64,000 nt of DNA from Serratia sp. PL17 (GCF_017832355.1 NZ_JAFIBY010000006.1:124001-188000); one strand, 5' to 3'; positions 10,558 through 22,785 are shown, counted from the first letter of the stretch. Notes: generated from the letters alone by a model not told the origin. Made by a program: numbers and translations.

Positions 10558-12126
10558 ATGGCGCAATCTTTCTCGTTAGGTATTCGGCAGATTTGGGAAG
10601 AACTGTCTGTTATGCAGGCCCCGGGGTTTTATTGGGTGAATGTCGATCGTCAAACCGACGCCAGTTTGCTCTGCCAACAAATCTTAGCCGCCCAGGCTGC
10701 AACCAGCCAGGTGGCATTGATTTGCAGCGGAGACAAACCCGACGGGCTTTTGGCTGAGCTGGCCTCCCCCGCCCTGAAAAAAATTCCGCTGTACCAATTA
10801 CCAGAAAAAAAAGCCGCGCTGACGCATTTCAGCGACGACCTGATGCGCGCCTTAAAACCGCAAAATCGCTTATTAATCCTGTTGGCCCATGCCAGCTTGT
10901 GGCAAACCTTCACCAGCGAAGAGTTGCGCAGCTGGACGCGCGCCACCGCCATTTGGCTGCGGCAGCAGGGCTGCACGCTGCTCATCCTCAGCCACGGCGG
11001 GGGCGTCAACAAGCTCAAAGGGCAGCTCAGCGCACAACACCGTATTCTCAACGGCCTGTCCAACCTGCAGTGGCAACAAGATAGCGCACAGTATCTGGTG
11101 AATTGGTGGAGTACCGAAAACGGCATCAATGCCAACCAACTGCTGACTCTCTATGCCGGTGAACACGGCTGGCAGGGCGATGATGACAGCAACAAACCTT
11201 CACCAACCTCTATCCGCAGCGATGAGGGCCGTTATCTTGCTCAGCAGAGTATCCTTGAAGGTGCGCCCCCACTCTCCGCCAACTGGCAACTGCTGGAAAG
11301 CAACGCCCTGCTGGCACAACACGGCATGCTGACCCTCTCGGCCACACTGATCTTTGCGCTCTACCAGAGTGATGAAATCGATGCGCTCGCGCATCAAATT
11401 CACAGCCTGCGCCGTCAACGAGGCAACGGCTTGAAAATTGTGGTGCGCGAGATGAGTGCCAGCCTGCGTTACAGCGACGAGCGCCTGCTGCTGGCCTGTG
11501 GTGCAAACCTGATTGTGCCGCACGTGGCGCCGCTGTCGCGCTTTTTAACCATGCTTGAAGGTATCCAGGGTCAACGCTTTTCTCGCCACGTTCCGGCAGA
11601 TATTGATGCCCTGTTGGCCGGTTTGCGCCCATTGCAACTGAAAGGCTATATGCGGCCAAATGACTTTAGCCAAGCGGTGGTTTCGCTGATGGGTAACACG
11701 TTACTGCCAGAAGACGGCAAAGGCGTGATGGTTGCACTCCGTCCGGCACCAGGGCTACGCGCCGAACAGGCGATGACCCTCTGTCATCTGCGCCGTTTCG
11801 GTGACGTCATGACGGTGGTACAGGGCCGGCTGGTGCTGTTTCTCTCCACCTGTCGGATTAACGATCTGGATACTGCGATGAAGTTTATCTTCCGGCTGCC
11901 GGTGGACGAGGCGTTCAGTAATCGGGTCGTGTGGCATCAGGATGTAGATATTCTTTCAGAAATCAAACGGATGGCGCACAACGCCACTATACCGTTAGCC
12001 ACCATGGCCGCACCTGCAACGCCGCGCCACGCTACCGCTGCCGCAGACAGCCCACAGGAGCGTCGTCAACCGGTGCCCTTCACGTTGGCTAGCGATACAC
12101 AGGAGAATAAACATGTTGAATCTTAA
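10558..12126 (+). CDS. bcsE: BcsE, c-di-GMP-binding cellulose regulatory protein (GIL domain)
   Basis: 522 residues, matching E. coli BcsE (about 523). The C-terminal GIL domain carries the I-site-like motif RFGD at residues 413-416 (HLRRFGDVMT), which in the family binds cyclic-di-GMP. The N-terminal half is the degenerate NTPase-like region that dimerises and contacts BcsRQ. BcsE raises cellulose output and recruits BcsF/BcsG. It is first in the plus-strand bcsEFG unit; bcsF begins inside its last 14 nt. The C-terminal ~40 residues are low-complexity Ala/Pro/Gln. Confidence 0.95.
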   Translation: MAQSFSLGIRQIWEELSVMQAPGFYWVNVDRQTDASLLCQQILAAQAATSQVALICSGDKPDGLLAELASPALKKIPLYQLPEKKAALTHFSDDLMRALKPQNRLLILLAHASLWQTFTSEELRSWTRATAIWLRQQGCTLLILSHGGGVNKLKGQLSAQHRILNGLSNLQWQQDSAQYLVNWWSTENGINANQLLTLYAGEHGWQGDDDSNKPSPTSIRSDEGRYLAQQSILEGAPPLSANWQLLESNALLAQHGMLTLSATLIFALYQSDEIDALAHQIHSLRRQRGNGLKIVVREMSASLRYSDERLLLACGANLIVPHVAPLSRFLTMLEGIQGQRFSRHVPADIDALLAGLRPLQLKGYMRPNDFSQAVVSLMGNTLLPEDGKGVMVALRPAPGLRAEQAMTLCHLRRFGDVMTVVQGRLVLFLSTCRINDLDTAMKFIFRLPVDEAFSNRVVWHQDVDILSEIKRMAHNATIPLATMAAPATPRHATAAADSPQERRQPVPFTLASDTQENKHVES

Positions 12127-12316
12127 CGATATTATTCAGTTGATTATTCTGTGTGCGATCGTTTTTATTCCGCTGGGTTATGCCTTTCACCGGCGCTTCC
12201 CTCACTGGCGTCAATACTGGCAAAACCTGTTGTTATCACCGCGCTATTTAAAATCCGTCGGGTTATGGGTGCGCGAAGGTTCTTCATCTCAGATTAAGCG
12301 TAAGAAACAGCCATGA
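12113..12316 (+). CDS. bcsF: BcsF, small membrane anchor for BcsE/BcsG
   Basis: 67 residues with one transmembrane helix at about residues 5-26 (NDIIQLIILCAIVFIPLGYA) followed by a basic cytoplasmic tail (HRRFPHWRQYW, ending QIKRKKQP). E. coli BcsF has 63 residues with the same plan. It tethers BcsE to the membrane and links it to BcsG. The start overlaps the end of bcsE by 14 nt and its stop overlaps the ATG of bcsG by 4 nt, so the three genes are translationally coupled. Confidence 0.9.
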   Translation: MLNLNDIIQLIILCAIVFIPLGYAFHRRFPHWRQYWQNLLLSPRYLKSVGLWVREGSSSQIKRKKQP

Positions 12317-13968
12317 AGCCAACAAACAACCCGCTTTCCGATAATTCCCTGTGGCGCTACTGGCGTGGGCTGGGCGGCTGGAACTACTACTTTCTGGCCA
12401 AGTTTGGCCTGCTGTGGTTCGGTTACCTGAACTTCCATGCGCTACCGAATCTGGTGTTCATGGCATTCCTGCTGATGCCGATACCGGCGCTTCGCCTGCA
12501 CCGCTGGCGTCATTACATTGCCATCCCGATAGGCATCGCGCTGTTCTACCACGATACCTGGCTCCCCGGCATCAACAGCATTATGAGTCAGGGTTCGCAG
12601 TTGACCGGCTTCAGTGCCCAATATCTGCTAGAACTGACAAACCGCTTTATCAACTGGCAGATGGTCGGCGCCGCCTTTGTGATGCTGATTGCCTATCTGT
12701 TCCTGGCCCAATGGGTGCGCGTCACCGTATTCACTGTCGCTGCACTGGTGTGGCTCAACCTGGTTAACATCGCCGGGCCGGCAGTATCGCTGCTGCCAAC
12801 CAGCGTCACCACCGCGTCCACCAACAGCACACCGGCGACGACAACCCCGGCGGCCGGGGAAAATAACGCACCGGCAGACAGTGCGCCGCCAACCAGCGCG
12901 AATCTGACGGCCTACCTGAACCAGTTCTACGACAAGGAAAAAGCCCGCGCCACCGCGTTCCCGGCGACCTTGCCTGCCGATGCCCAACCGTTTGACCTGT
13001 TGGTCATCAATATCTGTTCGCTGGCCTGGGCCGATATGGATGCGGTGAATCTGCAAAACCATCCGCTGTGGTCGAAGATGGACATCATGTTCGACAACTT
13101 CAACTCCGCGACCGCCTACAGCGGCCCGGCCGCGATACGCCTGCTGCGCGCCAGTTGCGGACAGCTCTCGCACCACGACCTGTATCAGCCGGTCAATCAG
13201 CAATGTTATCTATTTGATAATCTTGCCAAACTGGGCTTTAAAGAACAGCTGATGCTGGATCACTCCGGCGTGTTTGGTAACTTCCTGAAAGAACTGCGTG
13301 AGCAGGGTGATATGCAGGCACCCTTGATGTCACAGGCCGGTATCAGCAATGAGCTCGCCTCATTCGACGGTGAACCGATATACAACGATCTGGAGCTGCT
13401 CAATCGCTGGTTGGATCAGCAGCAAAAAGCCGGTGACGCTCGCACTGCCACCTTCTTCAACATCATTCCATTGCATGATGGCAACCGCTTCGTTGGCGCT
13501 AACAAGAGTGCAGACTATCAGCCACGCGCGCAAAAGCTGTTTGATCAGCTAAACACTTTCCTTGAACAGCTGGAGAAATCCGGTCGCAAAGTGATGGTGG
13601 TGATTGTGCCGGAACACGGCGCAGCGCTGGTCGGAGACAAGATGCAGATGTCCGGCTTGCGTGATATCCCAAGCCCGAACATTACCCACACGCCCGTGGG
13701 TATCAAGCTGGTTGGGATGAAAGCCCCACATCAGGGGAGCCCTCTAGAGATCAAAACACCAAGCAGCTATTTGGCTCTGTCAGAGCTGGTCTCTCGTTTG
13801 GTCGACGGCAAAGCATTCACGGCACCGAGTGTGGACTGGCAGGCGCTGACGCAAAACTTGCCGCAGACTGCGGTTATTTCGGAGAATGACAACGCTATTG
13901 TGATGCAATACCAAGGCAAGCCGTATATCCGGTTGAACGGCGGCGATTGGGTGCCTTATCCACAGTGA
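12313..13968 (+). CDS. bcsG: BcsG, cellulose phosphoethanolamine transferase
   Basis: 551 residues (E. coli 559). The N-terminal third has several membrane helices, then an Ala/Thr/Pro-rich linker (about residues 165-195) and a periplasmic alkaline-phosphatase-fold domain. Catalytic and zinc-site residues equivalent to those of E. coli BcsG are visible: Cys235 (NICS), nucleophile Ser270 (AYSGPA), His388 (IPLHDGN) and Glu434-His435 (PEHG). BcsG transfers phosphoethanolamine from phosphatidylethanolamine to nascent cellulose. Intact active-site residues imply that the strain makes pEtN-cellulose. An intrinsic terminator follows within 45 bp. Confidence 0.95.
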   Translation: MKPTNNPLSDNSLWRYWRGLGGWNYYFLAKFGLLWFGYLNFHALPNLVFMAFLLMPIPALRLHRWRHYIAIPIGIALFYHDTWLPGINSIMSQGSQLTGFSAQYLLELTNRFINWQMVGAAFVMLIAYLFLAQWVRVTVFTVAALVWLNLVNIAGPAVSLLPTSVTTASTNSTPATTTPAAGENNAPADSAPPTSANLTAYLNQFYDKEKARATAFPATLPADAQPFDLLVINICSLAWADMDAVNLQNHPLWSKMDIMFDNFNSATAYSGPAAIRLLRASCGQLSHHDLYQPVNQQCYLFDNLAKLGFKEQLMLDHSGVFGNFLKELREQGDMQAPLMSQAGISNELASFDGEPIYNDLELLNRWLDQQQKAGDARTATFFNIIPLHDGNRFVGANKSADYQPRAQKLFDQLNTFLEQLEKSGRKVMVVIVPEHGAALVGDKMQMSGLRDIPSPNITHTPVGIKLVGMKAPHQGSPLEIKTPSSYLALSELVSRLVDGKAFTAPSVDWQALTQNLPQTAVISENDNAIVMQYQGKPYIRLNGGDWVPYPQ

Positions 13969-13987
13969 CTCAATGCAAGACACTCAG

Positions 13988-14012
13988 GCACGCCTTCGGG
14001 CGTGCTTTTTTT
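13988..14012 (+). terminator. Intrinsic terminator of bcsEFG
   Basis: A perfect 7-bp stem GCACGCC/GGCGTGC closed by a TTCG tetraloop and followed by seven T residues, 20 bp after the bcsG stop. Confidence 0.92.
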
Positions 14013-14250
14013 ATAGGGGTATTAATTCAGGGAGGAACAATGAGTAGCCTCACATTAACATCGGGCATTTTCTTTCATCCCTGACAAACAAAAAACACGA
14101 AAAGAAATCGCACTCTCTCGTTAATTATGACCCTGCGAAGATTCCTAATAGTGGCAATTATTCGTAAGGAAATCGTTAAGGGAAATAAGCGAAATTAATA
14201 AAGATAAAATATCCAATCAATAATCTAATTCATCGACTGACTCCCTAAAT

Positions 14251-14280
14251 AAAAAAATGCCGGCATAAATGCCGGCATTT
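14251..14280 (-). terminator. Intrinsic terminator of dppABCDF
   Basis: Inverted repeat ATGCCGGC/GCCGGCAT with loop ATAAAT; read on the minus strand it is followed by a run of T (the A tract at 14251-14257). It lies 26 bp beyond the dppF stop. Confidence 0.9.
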
Positions 14281-14305
14281 AAATGAATGCTCAGTAATAA
14301 CAATA

Positions 14306-15295
14306 CTATGCCGCAGGATTTTCATCCTGATCGACCGCAAAGCAGGCCACCATCTGTTCGCCGTATTGCTTCAACTGAGGTTGTAACTGGGTGCAGGGCC
14401 CAAACGCACGACGGCACCGGGCATTGAAAGCGCAACCTGGCGGCGGGTTCATCGGGCTAGGCAGCTCGCCGGTCAACTTGATGCGCTCGCGACGCATATC
14501 CGGGTTCAGACGCGGTGTCGCAGAGAGCAGCGCCTGGGTATACGGATGTCGTGGGTTGTTGAAAATGGCGTCTTTACTGCCTTTCTCCACGCAACGACCG
14601 AGATACATCACCATGACTTCGTCGGCAATGTGTTCCACCACCGATAAATCATGTGAGATGAACACATAGGACAGCCCCAGATCCTGTTGCAGGTCCATCA
14701 TCAGGTTCAGCACCTGCGCACGCACCGACACATCCAGAGCGGAAACAGGTTCATCGGCAATTACCACGTCAGGGTTAAGCATCAACCCGCGCGCGATTGC
14801 AATACGCTGCCGTTGACCGCCAGAAAACATGTGTGGATAGCGATCGTAATGCTCGGTTTTCAGTCCAACCTTGGCCATCATTTCCAGCGCTTTCTCACGA
14901 CGCTCCGCACTGCTCAGCCCGGTATTGATCTGCAACGGCTCCTCGAGGATCTGCCCAACCTTTTTGCGCGGGTTGAGCGATCCATAAGGATTCTGGAACA
15001 CGATCTGGATCTTCTGTCGGCGCAGTTTCTCGGCGGTCACATCCGGCTTCAGCAAATCCTGCCCCTGGTAGTACAGCTCACCACCCGTCGGCACTTCAAT
15101 CATCGTCAGCAGGCGTCCCAGGGTCGATTTGCCGCACCCGGACTCACCCACCACTGCCAGCGTTTTTCCACGCTCAAGCGTGAAAGAGACACCGTCCAGC
15201 GCTTTAACCAGCCTTTCCGGGGCAAATATCCCCTTCTTGACCGGGTAGTGTTTCTTCAGGTCAATCGCCTGCAATAAGGGTTGGTTCTGGCTCAT
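14306..15295 (-). CDS. dppF: Dipeptide ABC transporter ATP-binding protein DppF
   Basis: 329 residues (E. coli 334). ABC ATPase with Walker [10 protein letters not shown], signature [14 protein letters not shown] and Walker B VVIADEP. The C-terminal oligopeptide-ABC extension has the Cys cluster ([14 protein letters not shown]) that binds an Fe-S cluster or metal in some DppD/DppF/OppD homologues. With DppD it forms the ATP-hydrolysing heterodimer that drives di- and tripeptide (and haem/5-ALA) import. Last gene of the operon; its start overlaps dppD by 4 nt. Confidence 0.96.
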   Translation of the reverse strand: MSQNQPLLQAIDLKKHYPVKKGIFAPERLVKALDGVSFTLERGKTLAVVGESGCGKSTLGRLLTMIEVPTGGELYYQGQDLLKPDVTAEKLRRQKIQIVFQNPYGSLNPRKKVGQILEEPLQINTGLSSAERREKALEMMAKVGLKTEHYDRYPHMFSGGQRQRIAIARGLMLNPDVVIADEPVSALDVSVRAQVLNLMMDLQQDLGLSYVFISHDLSVVEHIADEVMVMYLGRCVEKGSKDAIFNNPRHPYTQALLSATPRLNPDMRRERIKLTGELPSPMNPPPGCAFNARCRRAFGPCTQLQPQLKQYGEQMVACFAVDQDENPAA

Positions 15296-16272
15296 ACGGT
15301 CGGCCTCCCCGCATCATCCAGCGGTGTGTGACATTTAACCTGGCGGCCGGGAATGCTACGCAATTCCGGCTCCTCAGTGCGGCAACGCTCAGTGGCATAG
15401 GGGCAACGTGGGTTGAGCAAACAGCCGCTTGGACGGTCATATTTACCCGGCACCACACCCGGCAACGAAGCCAGACGCGCCTTGTCGGCAGCGAATTCCG
15501 GCAGCGCACGCAACAGCGCTTGAGTGTAAGGATGACGCGGCGCGCGGAAGATTTCTGCCGCCTTACCGGACTCCACCACCTGACCGGCATACATCACGAT
15601 AATGTGATGCGCGGCCTCGGACACCAGCGCCAAATCATGGGTGATCAGCAACAGCGCCATATTTTCACGCTGCTGCAACTCCAGCAGCAGTTCGATAATT
15701 TGCGCCTGAATGGTCACGTCGAGTGCCGTGGTCGGCTCATCGGCAATCAGCAATTTCGGCCGACAGGCAATCGCCATGGCGATCATCACGCGTTGGCTCA
15801 TACCACCAGAAAGCTGATGCGGGTACACGTCCAAGCGCGAGGCCGGATCGGGGATGCCCACCTGCGTGAGCAGATCAATAGCCCGTTGGCGACGGGTACG
15901 ACGATTGCCGCCCTGATGCACCTTCAGCGCTTCCATAATCTGGAAGCCGACGGTGTAACACGGGTTAAGGCTGGTCATCGGATCCTGGAAAATCATCGCC
16001 ACTTCCGAGCCCACCAGTTGGCGGCGCTCTTTTTCGGAAATTTTGCGCAGATCTTGGCCGTTAAACTCCAGCTTTTCGGCCATGACCTTACCGGGGAAAT
16101 CGATCAGCCCCATAATCGCCAGCGAACTGACCGACTTGCCGGAGCCGGATTCACCGACAATACCTACCACCTGACCCTGCTCCACGCTATAACTGATACG
16201 GTCTACTGCACGGAAGGGAGTGCCTTCGTCACCGAAGTGCACCGAAAGCTTGTCTACATTTAATAACGCCAT
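15292..16272 (-). CDS. dppD: Dipeptide ABC transporter ATP-binding protein DppD
   Basis: 326 residues (E. coli 327). Walker [10 protein letters not shown], signature [15 protein letters not shown], Walker [13 protein letters not shown] and the oligopeptide-transporter C-terminal Cys motif ([14 protein letters not shown]). Partner of DppF in the ATPase heterodimer. It is 15 nt after dppC and overlaps dppF by 4 nt. The SGGMSQR signature is that of the DppD/OppD side of such heterodimers. Confidence 0.96.
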   Translation of the reverse strand: MALLNVDKLSVHFGDEGTPFRAVDRISYSVEQGQVVGIVGESGSGKSVSSLAIMGLIDFPGKVMAEKLEFNGQDLRKISEKERRQLVGSEVAMIFQDPMTSLNPCYTVGFQIMEALKVHQGGNRRTRRQRAIDLLTQVGIPDPASRLDVYPHQLSGGMSQRVMIAMAIACRPKLLIADEPTTALDVTIQAQIIELLLELQQRENMALLLITHDLALVSEAAHHIIVMYAGQVVESGKAAEIFRAPRHPYTQALLRALPEFAADKARLASLPGVVPGKYDRPSGCLLNPRCPYATERCRTEEPELRSIPGRQVKCHTPLDDAGRPTV

Positions 16273-16287
16273 CTCTCTCGTCCTCTG

Positions 16288-17190
16288 TTACTGCTTGAGT
16301 TTGGGGTCGAGAGCGTCACGCAAACCGTCCCCCATCAGGTTAAATGCAAGCACCGTCAGCAGAATCGCCACACCGGGGAAGGTCACCACCCACCAGGCGC
16401 TTTGGGCAAACTGCAGCACGTCGGAGAGCATGGTGCCCCACTCCGGCGTTGGCGGTTGCGCACCCATACCCAGAAAGCCGAGAGCGGCCATATCCAGAAT
16501 GGCGTTTGAGAAACCAAGAGAAGCCTGAACGATCAGCGGTGCCAGGCAGTTTGGCAAGATATTGATAAACATTTGGCGCAGCGCACCGGCCCCCGCCACC
16601 CGCGAAGCGGTGACGTAGTCGCGGTTCACTTCCACCAGCACCGCCGCCCGTGTCAGTCGTACGTAATGCGGCAAGGCGACGAAGGTTAACGCCAGCGAAG
16701 CATTGACGATCGACGGGCCGAAAATCGCTACCAGCACCAACGCCAGCAGCAGGCTCGGCAACGCCAACATGATGTCGACGATACGCATGATGATAGCATC
16801 CACCACGCCGCCGAAATAACCGGCCAGCAGGCCCAACACCACGCCCATGATCAGCGAAAGCACCACCACCAGACAGCCGACCAGCAGCGACAGTCGTGCG
16901 CCGTACATCAGGCGTGACAGCACATCGCGGCCCACATCATCGGTACCAAGAAGATATTGCCAGCTGCCGCCTTCCTGCCAGACCGGGGGCTTAAGCAACG
17001 CATCACGGAACTGATCCGCCGGTGCATGCGGTGCCAATACCCCGGCGCCAATGGCAATCACGAACATCAAAATGATGTAAACCAGGCCAACGACGGCCCC
17101 TTTATTGCGCTTGAAATAGTGCCAGAACTCCTGAAACGGGCTCATTGGCTTCGGCGCACCTTTAACTACAGACTCAGTGATTTGAGACAT
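16288..17190 (-). CDS. dppC: Dipeptide ABC transporter permease DppC
   Basis: 300 residues, equal to E. coli DppC and recognisably the same over its whole length (HYFKRNKGAVVGLVYI, LGTDDVGRDVLSRLMYGARL, ending DALDPKLKQ). Six transmembrane helices with the binding-protein-dependent transport EAA-type loop (VAGAGALRQMFINILP). With DppB it forms the membrane channel of the dipeptide importer. It is 11 nt after dppB. Confidence 0.97.
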   Translation of the reverse strand: MSQITESVVKGAPKPMSPFQEFWHYFKRNKGAVVGLVYIILMFVIAIGAGVLAPHAPADQFRDALLKPPVWQEGGSWQYLLGTDDVGRDVLSRLMYGARLSLLVGCLVVVLSLIMGVVLGLLAGYFGGVVDAIIMRIVDIMLALPSLLLALVLVAIFGPSIVNASLALTFVALPHYVRLTRAAVLVEVNRDYVTASRVAGAGALRQMFINILPNCLAPLIVQASLGFSNAILDMAALGFLGMGAQPPTPEWGTMLSDVLQFAQSAWWVVTFPGVAILLTVLAFNLMGDGLRDALDPKLKQ

Positions 17191-17201
17191 CAGAGCGCCC
17201 C

Positions 17202-18221
17202 TTATTTCTTGTGGCGAATACGCGGGTTGACCACGCCGTAGAGCACATCTACCAGCAGGTTAACCAGAATAATCATACAGGCGACCAGCAATACGCCGCC
17301 CTGAACGACCGGATAGTCGCGACGTTGCAGCGCATCCATCAGCCAACGCCCCAGCCCCGGCCAGGAGAAGATGGTCTCCGTCAGAATCGCACCGGCGAGC
17401 ATCGTACCGACCTGCAGACCGATCACCGTCACTACCGGCAACAAGGCATTACGGAGCGCATGCACCACAATCACTCGCATGCGGCTCACACCTTTCGCAC
17501 GCGCGGTACGGATGTAGTCTTCGCCGAGCACTTCCAGCATTGAGGAGCGGGTCATACGCACGATAACGGCCAGAGGAATGGTACCCAATACGATAGCCGG
17601 CAGAATCATGTGCATCACAGCATCAATGAAGTCGCCAGGCTGGCCCCAGATCAGGGTGTCGATCAGCATAAAACCGGTTAACGGCAAGGTATCGTCCAGG
17701 AACACCGTGTCGCTGACCCGTCCCGAGACCGGCGTCAGGTTTAACTGCACCGACACCAGCATGATCAGCATCATGCCCCACCAGAAAATCGGCATCGAAT
17801 AGCCGGTCAGTGAAATGCCCACTGCGGTATGATCGAATATCGAGCCTCGCCTGACCGCCGCCAGTACCCCCACCGGGATCCCGACCAGCACGGCGAAAAG
17901 CATCGCGCAGACGCCGAGTTCCAACGTCGCTTTAAAACGCGGGACAAACTCTTCCCATACGGAAATACGGCTTTTGAGGGACGTACCCAGGTCACCATGC
18001 AATACGTTGGATACGTAAGTGAAATACTGTTGATAGAGCGGTTTATCCAGCCCCATTTCCGCCATCAGCTGTGCATGGCGTTCTGCGGAGATCCCGCGTT
18101 CCCCGGCCATGATGGTCACCGGGTCACCCGGGATCATATGGACGAATGCAAAAGTCAGCAAAGTGATGCCGATAAACGTTGGGATAACTAACCCCAAACG
18201 TCGGAGTATGAACTGCAACAT
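17202..18221 (-). CDS. dppB: Dipeptide ABC transporter permease DppB
   Basis: Starting at the ATG at 18221 (MLQFILRRLGLVIPTF) gives 339 residues, exactly the E. coli length; a start 12 codons upstream is possible but adds a stretch absent from the family. Polytopic permease with the EAA-type loop (ARAKGVSRMRVIVVHALRNALLPV) and the end VNPRIRHKK typical of DppB. First of the four downstream cistrons, separated from dppA by 169 bp that contain a strong hairpin. Confidence 0.96.
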   Translation of the reverse strand: MLQFILRRLGLVIPTFIGITLLTFAFVHMIPGDPVTIMAGERGISAERHAQLMAEMGLDKPLYQQYFTYVSNVLHGDLGTSLKSRISVWEEFVPRFKATLELGVCAMLFAVLVGIPVGVLAAVRRGSIFDHTAVGISLTGYSMPIFWWGMMLIMLVSVQLNLTPVSGRVSDTVFLDDTLPLTGFMLIDTLIWGQPGDFIDAVMHMILPAIVLGTIPLAVIVRMTRSSMLEVLGEDYIRTARAKGVSRMRVIVVHALRNALLPVVTVIGLQVGTMLAGAILTETIFSWPGLGRWLMDALQRRDYPVVQGGVLLVACMIILVNLLVDVLYGVVNPRIRHKK

Positions 18222-18325
18222 ATCCCGAACTCTCTGTATCAATGCCCGGCAGCTCATCGTCCGCCAGGCTTATTAAAGCTCACACACTTTGAAAAACCCT
18301 GATGCCGTACGCCGGAGACTGCTCA

Positions 18326-18353
18326 GCAGGAGCGCAACCTGTTGCGCCCCTGC
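18326..18353 (-). promoter_or_regulatory. dppA-dppB intercistronic hairpin
   Basis: A 13-bp stem with one mismatch (GCAGGAGCGCAAC against GTTGCGCCCCTGC) and a tiny loop, with no T tract after it. It lies just downstream of dppA. By analogy with other binding-protein transport operons, such hairpins stabilise the upstream mRNA or attenuate the permease genes, so that DppA is made in excess. The function is inferred. Confidence 0.6.
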
Positions 18354-18390
18354 CAAGTCCATTCGTGTGTCGCCGACTGAACGGTCAGAA

Positions 18391-19998
18391 TTAATCTAGA
18401 GAGACATTCTCAAAGTGATGCTTACCAAGCGGATCCACGACGTAGCCCTTCACTTCCTTACGCACTGGCTCGTACACGGTGGAGTGGGCGACAATCAGTG
18501 CCGGAGCCTGATCGTGCATCACTACCTGAGCTTGCTTGTAAAGTTCTACACGTTTTTCGTGGTTCGATTCGGCGCGCGCCGGTTGGATCAGATCTTCAAA
18601 CGGCTTGTAGCACCAGCGAGAATAGTTGGAGCCGTCCTTCGCTGCGGCACAGCTAAACAGCGTGGCGAAGAAGTTGTCCGGATCCCCATTGTCGCCGGTC
18701 CAGCCCATCATCACCGTCTGATGTTCGCCCGCTTTAGCGCGCTTGAGGTATTCACCCCACTCATAGGTCACGATTTTGGCTTTCACGCCGATTTTCGCCC
18801 AGTCGTTCTGGATCATTTCTGCCATGCGACGTGCGTTCGGGTTGTACGGACGTTGTACCGGCATCGCCCACAGATCGATGGAGAAACCGTCTGCCATGCC
18901 CGCTTCTTTCAACAGCTCTTTGGCCTTGACCGGATCGTAGGTGTAATCTTTCACCGCGTCGTTATAGCCCCACATGGTCGGTGGGATCAGGTTTTTAGCC
19001 GCCTGGCCTGCACCCTGATACACCGCATCGATGATCGCCTGCTTGTTGACGGCCAGGGTCAGCGCCTGACGCACTTTCAGGTTATCCAGCGGTTTTTTCT
19101 CAACGTTGAACGACAGGTAGCCCACGTTCAGCCCCGGTTGTTCCATCAGGTTGATGGTTTTGTCCTGCTTCATGCGTGCGATATCCGCCGGATTCGGGAA
19201 CGGCATGACCTGGCATTCGTTTTTCTGCAGCTTGGCGTAACGCACTGAAGCGTCAGGCGTGATGGAGAACACTAAACGATCGATTTTCGGCTTGGTGCCC
19301 CAGAAACCGTCGAAGGCCTTATACAGAATTTTGGAGTCTTTCTGGTATTGCAGCAGTTGGAACGGACCGGTGCCGATAGGATTCAGGTCGACTTTCTCTG
19401 GCGTGCCGGCCTTCATCATCACATCGGCGTATTCGGCAGACAGAATGGAAGCGAAGTCCATGCCCAGATCAGCCAGGAACGGCGCTTCCGGACGGTTCAG
19501 CACGAAGCGCACGGTGGAATCATCCACTTTTTCGATTTTGGCGATCAGCTTCGGCATGTCCATGCCTTCAAAGTACTCATAGCTGCCGCCGGAGACTTTG
19601 TGATAGGCATTATTCGCGTCCAACTGGCGTTCGAAGGAGAACACCACGTCGTCGGCGTTGAAGTCACGGGTCGGCTTGAAGTCTTTGCTGCTCTGCCACT
19701 TCACGCCTTTACGCAGGTGGAAGGTGTAGACTTTGCCGTCTTCGCTAACGTCCCATTTTTCAGCCAGGCCCGGCTGCAGTTCGGTGGTACCGATTTTGAA
19801 TTCGACCAGACGGTTGTAAATTGGCACCGAGCTGGCGTCATAGGTGGTACCCGAGGTGAACAACTGCGGGTTAAACCCTTCCGGGGAACCTTCAGAACAG
19901 TAAACCAACGTCTTGGCTTGCACGCTGGCCGCAACGGTCAGCGCAATCAGCCCGATACCGAATTTCAGAATCCCTGTTTTTCCCAAGGAACTTGTCAT
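18391..19998 (-). CDS. dppA: Periplasmic dipeptide-binding protein DppA
   Basis: Starting at the ATG at 19998 ([17 protein letters not shown]) gives 535 residues, the E. coli length, with a signal peptide cleaved after VQA. A GGAG site lies 8 nt upstream; the frame extends 30 codons further through an ERIC repeat but that extension is not protein-like. Conserved SBP_bac_5 segments include [25 protein letters not shown] and [19 protein letters not shown]. It captures dipeptides and some haem-type ligands for DppBCDF and has a role in peptide chemotaxis. An ERIC element begins 33 bp upstream of the start. Confidence 0.97.
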   Translation of the reverse strand: MTSSLGKTGILKFGIGLIALTVAASVQAKTLVYCSEGSPEGFNPQLFTSGTTYDASSVPIYNRLVEFKIGTTELQPGLAEKWDVSEDGKVYTFHLRKGVKWQSSKDFKPTRDFNADDVVFSFERQLDANNAYHKVSGGSYEYFEGMDMPKLIAKIEKVDDSTVRFVLNRPEAPFLADLGMDFASILSAEYADVMMKAGTPEKVDLNPIGTGPFQLLQYQKDSKILYKAFDGFWGTKPKIDRLVFSITPDASVRYAKLQKNECQVMPFPNPADIARMKQDKTINLMEQPGLNVGYLSFNVEKKPLDNLKVRQALTLAVNKQAIIDAVYQGAGQAAKNLIPPTMWGYNDAVKDYTYDPVKAKELLKEAGMADGFSIDLWAMPVQRPYNPNARRMAEMIQNDWAKIGVKAKIVTYEWGEYLKRAKAGEHQTVMMGWTGDNGDPDNFFATLFSCAAAKDGSNYSRWCYKPFEDLIQPARAESNHEKRVELYKQAQVVMHDQAPALIVAHSTVYEPVRKEVKGYVVDPLGKHHFENVSLD

Positions 19999-20030
19999 CG
20001 CGAGTGCTCCATTATGTGATGTGATGTGTG

Positions 20031-20148
20031 TATACCCTGCATCTTTCAAACTGCTGCGGCGTTGTCTGCGCTCTCTCACCCCAGTCAACTAAGCTCCCGG
20101 GGATTCATTCGATTGCCGCCTTGCTGCAGCTCGAAAGCTATTGGGTAA
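20031..20148. repeat. ERIC element upstream of dppA
   Basis: An imperfect 118-bp palindrome with ERIC hallmarks: outer ends TATACCC / GGGTA, CTTTCAAACTGCTGCGGCG against the complementary GCTGCAGCTCGAAAG, and a core reading GGGGTGAGAGAGC on one strand and CCCCGGGAGCTTA on the other. It is slightly shorter than the 127-bp ERIC consensus. It lies in the 5' leader of dppA. Confidence 0.85.
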
Positions 20149-20669
20149 TTACCGCCAGAGCCTGTATTTTTTATTGCGCGGCCTGTGCAGTCAGTGCCCG
20201 AAGGCTGGAAGGGATAATTGCTCGAGAGAGCCGGGTGGAACGTATCCCGGTGGGGGCGTCTGAGCGCGTGGAATTCACTCAAACAACTCTCGCTCTTACC
20301 CCTGAGGCTACCAAATTGCCAACTGTTTGGGGTGTCGTCAATATAACCAGTAGGGATTTACACAGACTGTGAGAAACAGCAAACAAACATAAAAAAAACC
20401 TTTCTTTAACAGTTACAGCATTAAAAATTATGCTATGCGGTTATTTTTAGTTCGATAGGCTACATGCCTGAAAGTTACTGGTGTTTAACTCCGATAAAAA
20501 ACGGAAAAAGTTTGTTGCTGAATGATGAATATCTGAACGGTTATTTTTGTGATCGGCGTTAAAGACAGGATGAAATGCTGATTCCTTACCCGAAAGGGTG
20601 AGGCATTCCCGCACTTTTTAATCGAAGAGACGCCACAATCACTGCGCCGTAAAAAAACTTTCCTCTACC

Positions 20670-20701
20670 AAAAAGCCGGGGGCAAAGAAATATCCCCCGG
20701 C
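20670..20701 (-). terminator. Intrinsic terminator of chiA
   Basis: GC-rich stem GCCGGGGG against CCCCCGGC with a 10-nt AT-rich loop, followed on the minus strand by five T residues; 18 bp past the chiA stop. Confidence 0.9.
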
Positions 20702-20718
20702 AACGTCGTACAACCGAT

Positions 20719-22721
<2,003 letters not shown>

Positions 22722-22743
22722 GTGTTGTCATCATTGACAACAC
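22722..22743. promoter_or_regulatory. Palindromic operator candidate of tumEA
   Basis: A perfect 9-bp inverted repeat GTGTTGTCA-TCAT-TGACAACAC, 28-43 bp upstream of the first toxin-gene start codons. Position and symmetry suit an autoregulatory operator bound by the HTH antitoxin. There is no T tract, so it is unlikely to be a terminator. Confidence 0.6.
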
Positions 22744-22785
22744 CCGAAATGTGCGGTTATTTTAAACAACATGAAGGAGACGGAA

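Larger units (their letters stand above)
13969..14305. other. Intergenic bcsG-dppF, two facing terminators
   Basis: This gap between convergent genes holds the bcsG terminator at its left and the dppF terminator at its right. The 240 bp between them is AT-rich; I see no ORF with a credible start, no tRNA and no repeat there. Confidence 0.6.
19999..20718. other. 720-bp intergenic region dppA-chiA
   Basis: It contains the ERIC element at its left end and the chiA terminator at its right end. The dppA promoter must lie upstream of, or inside, the ERIC; I cannot identify a clear -35/-10 pair. An open frame across 20028-20372 runs through the ERIC and is not credible as a gene. Confidence 0.6.

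Noticed and set aside
20028-20372. Open frame of about 115 codons upstream of dppA
   Set aside because: It runs through the ERIC palindrome and has no ribosome site or protein-like pattern; ERICs commonly leave open frames.
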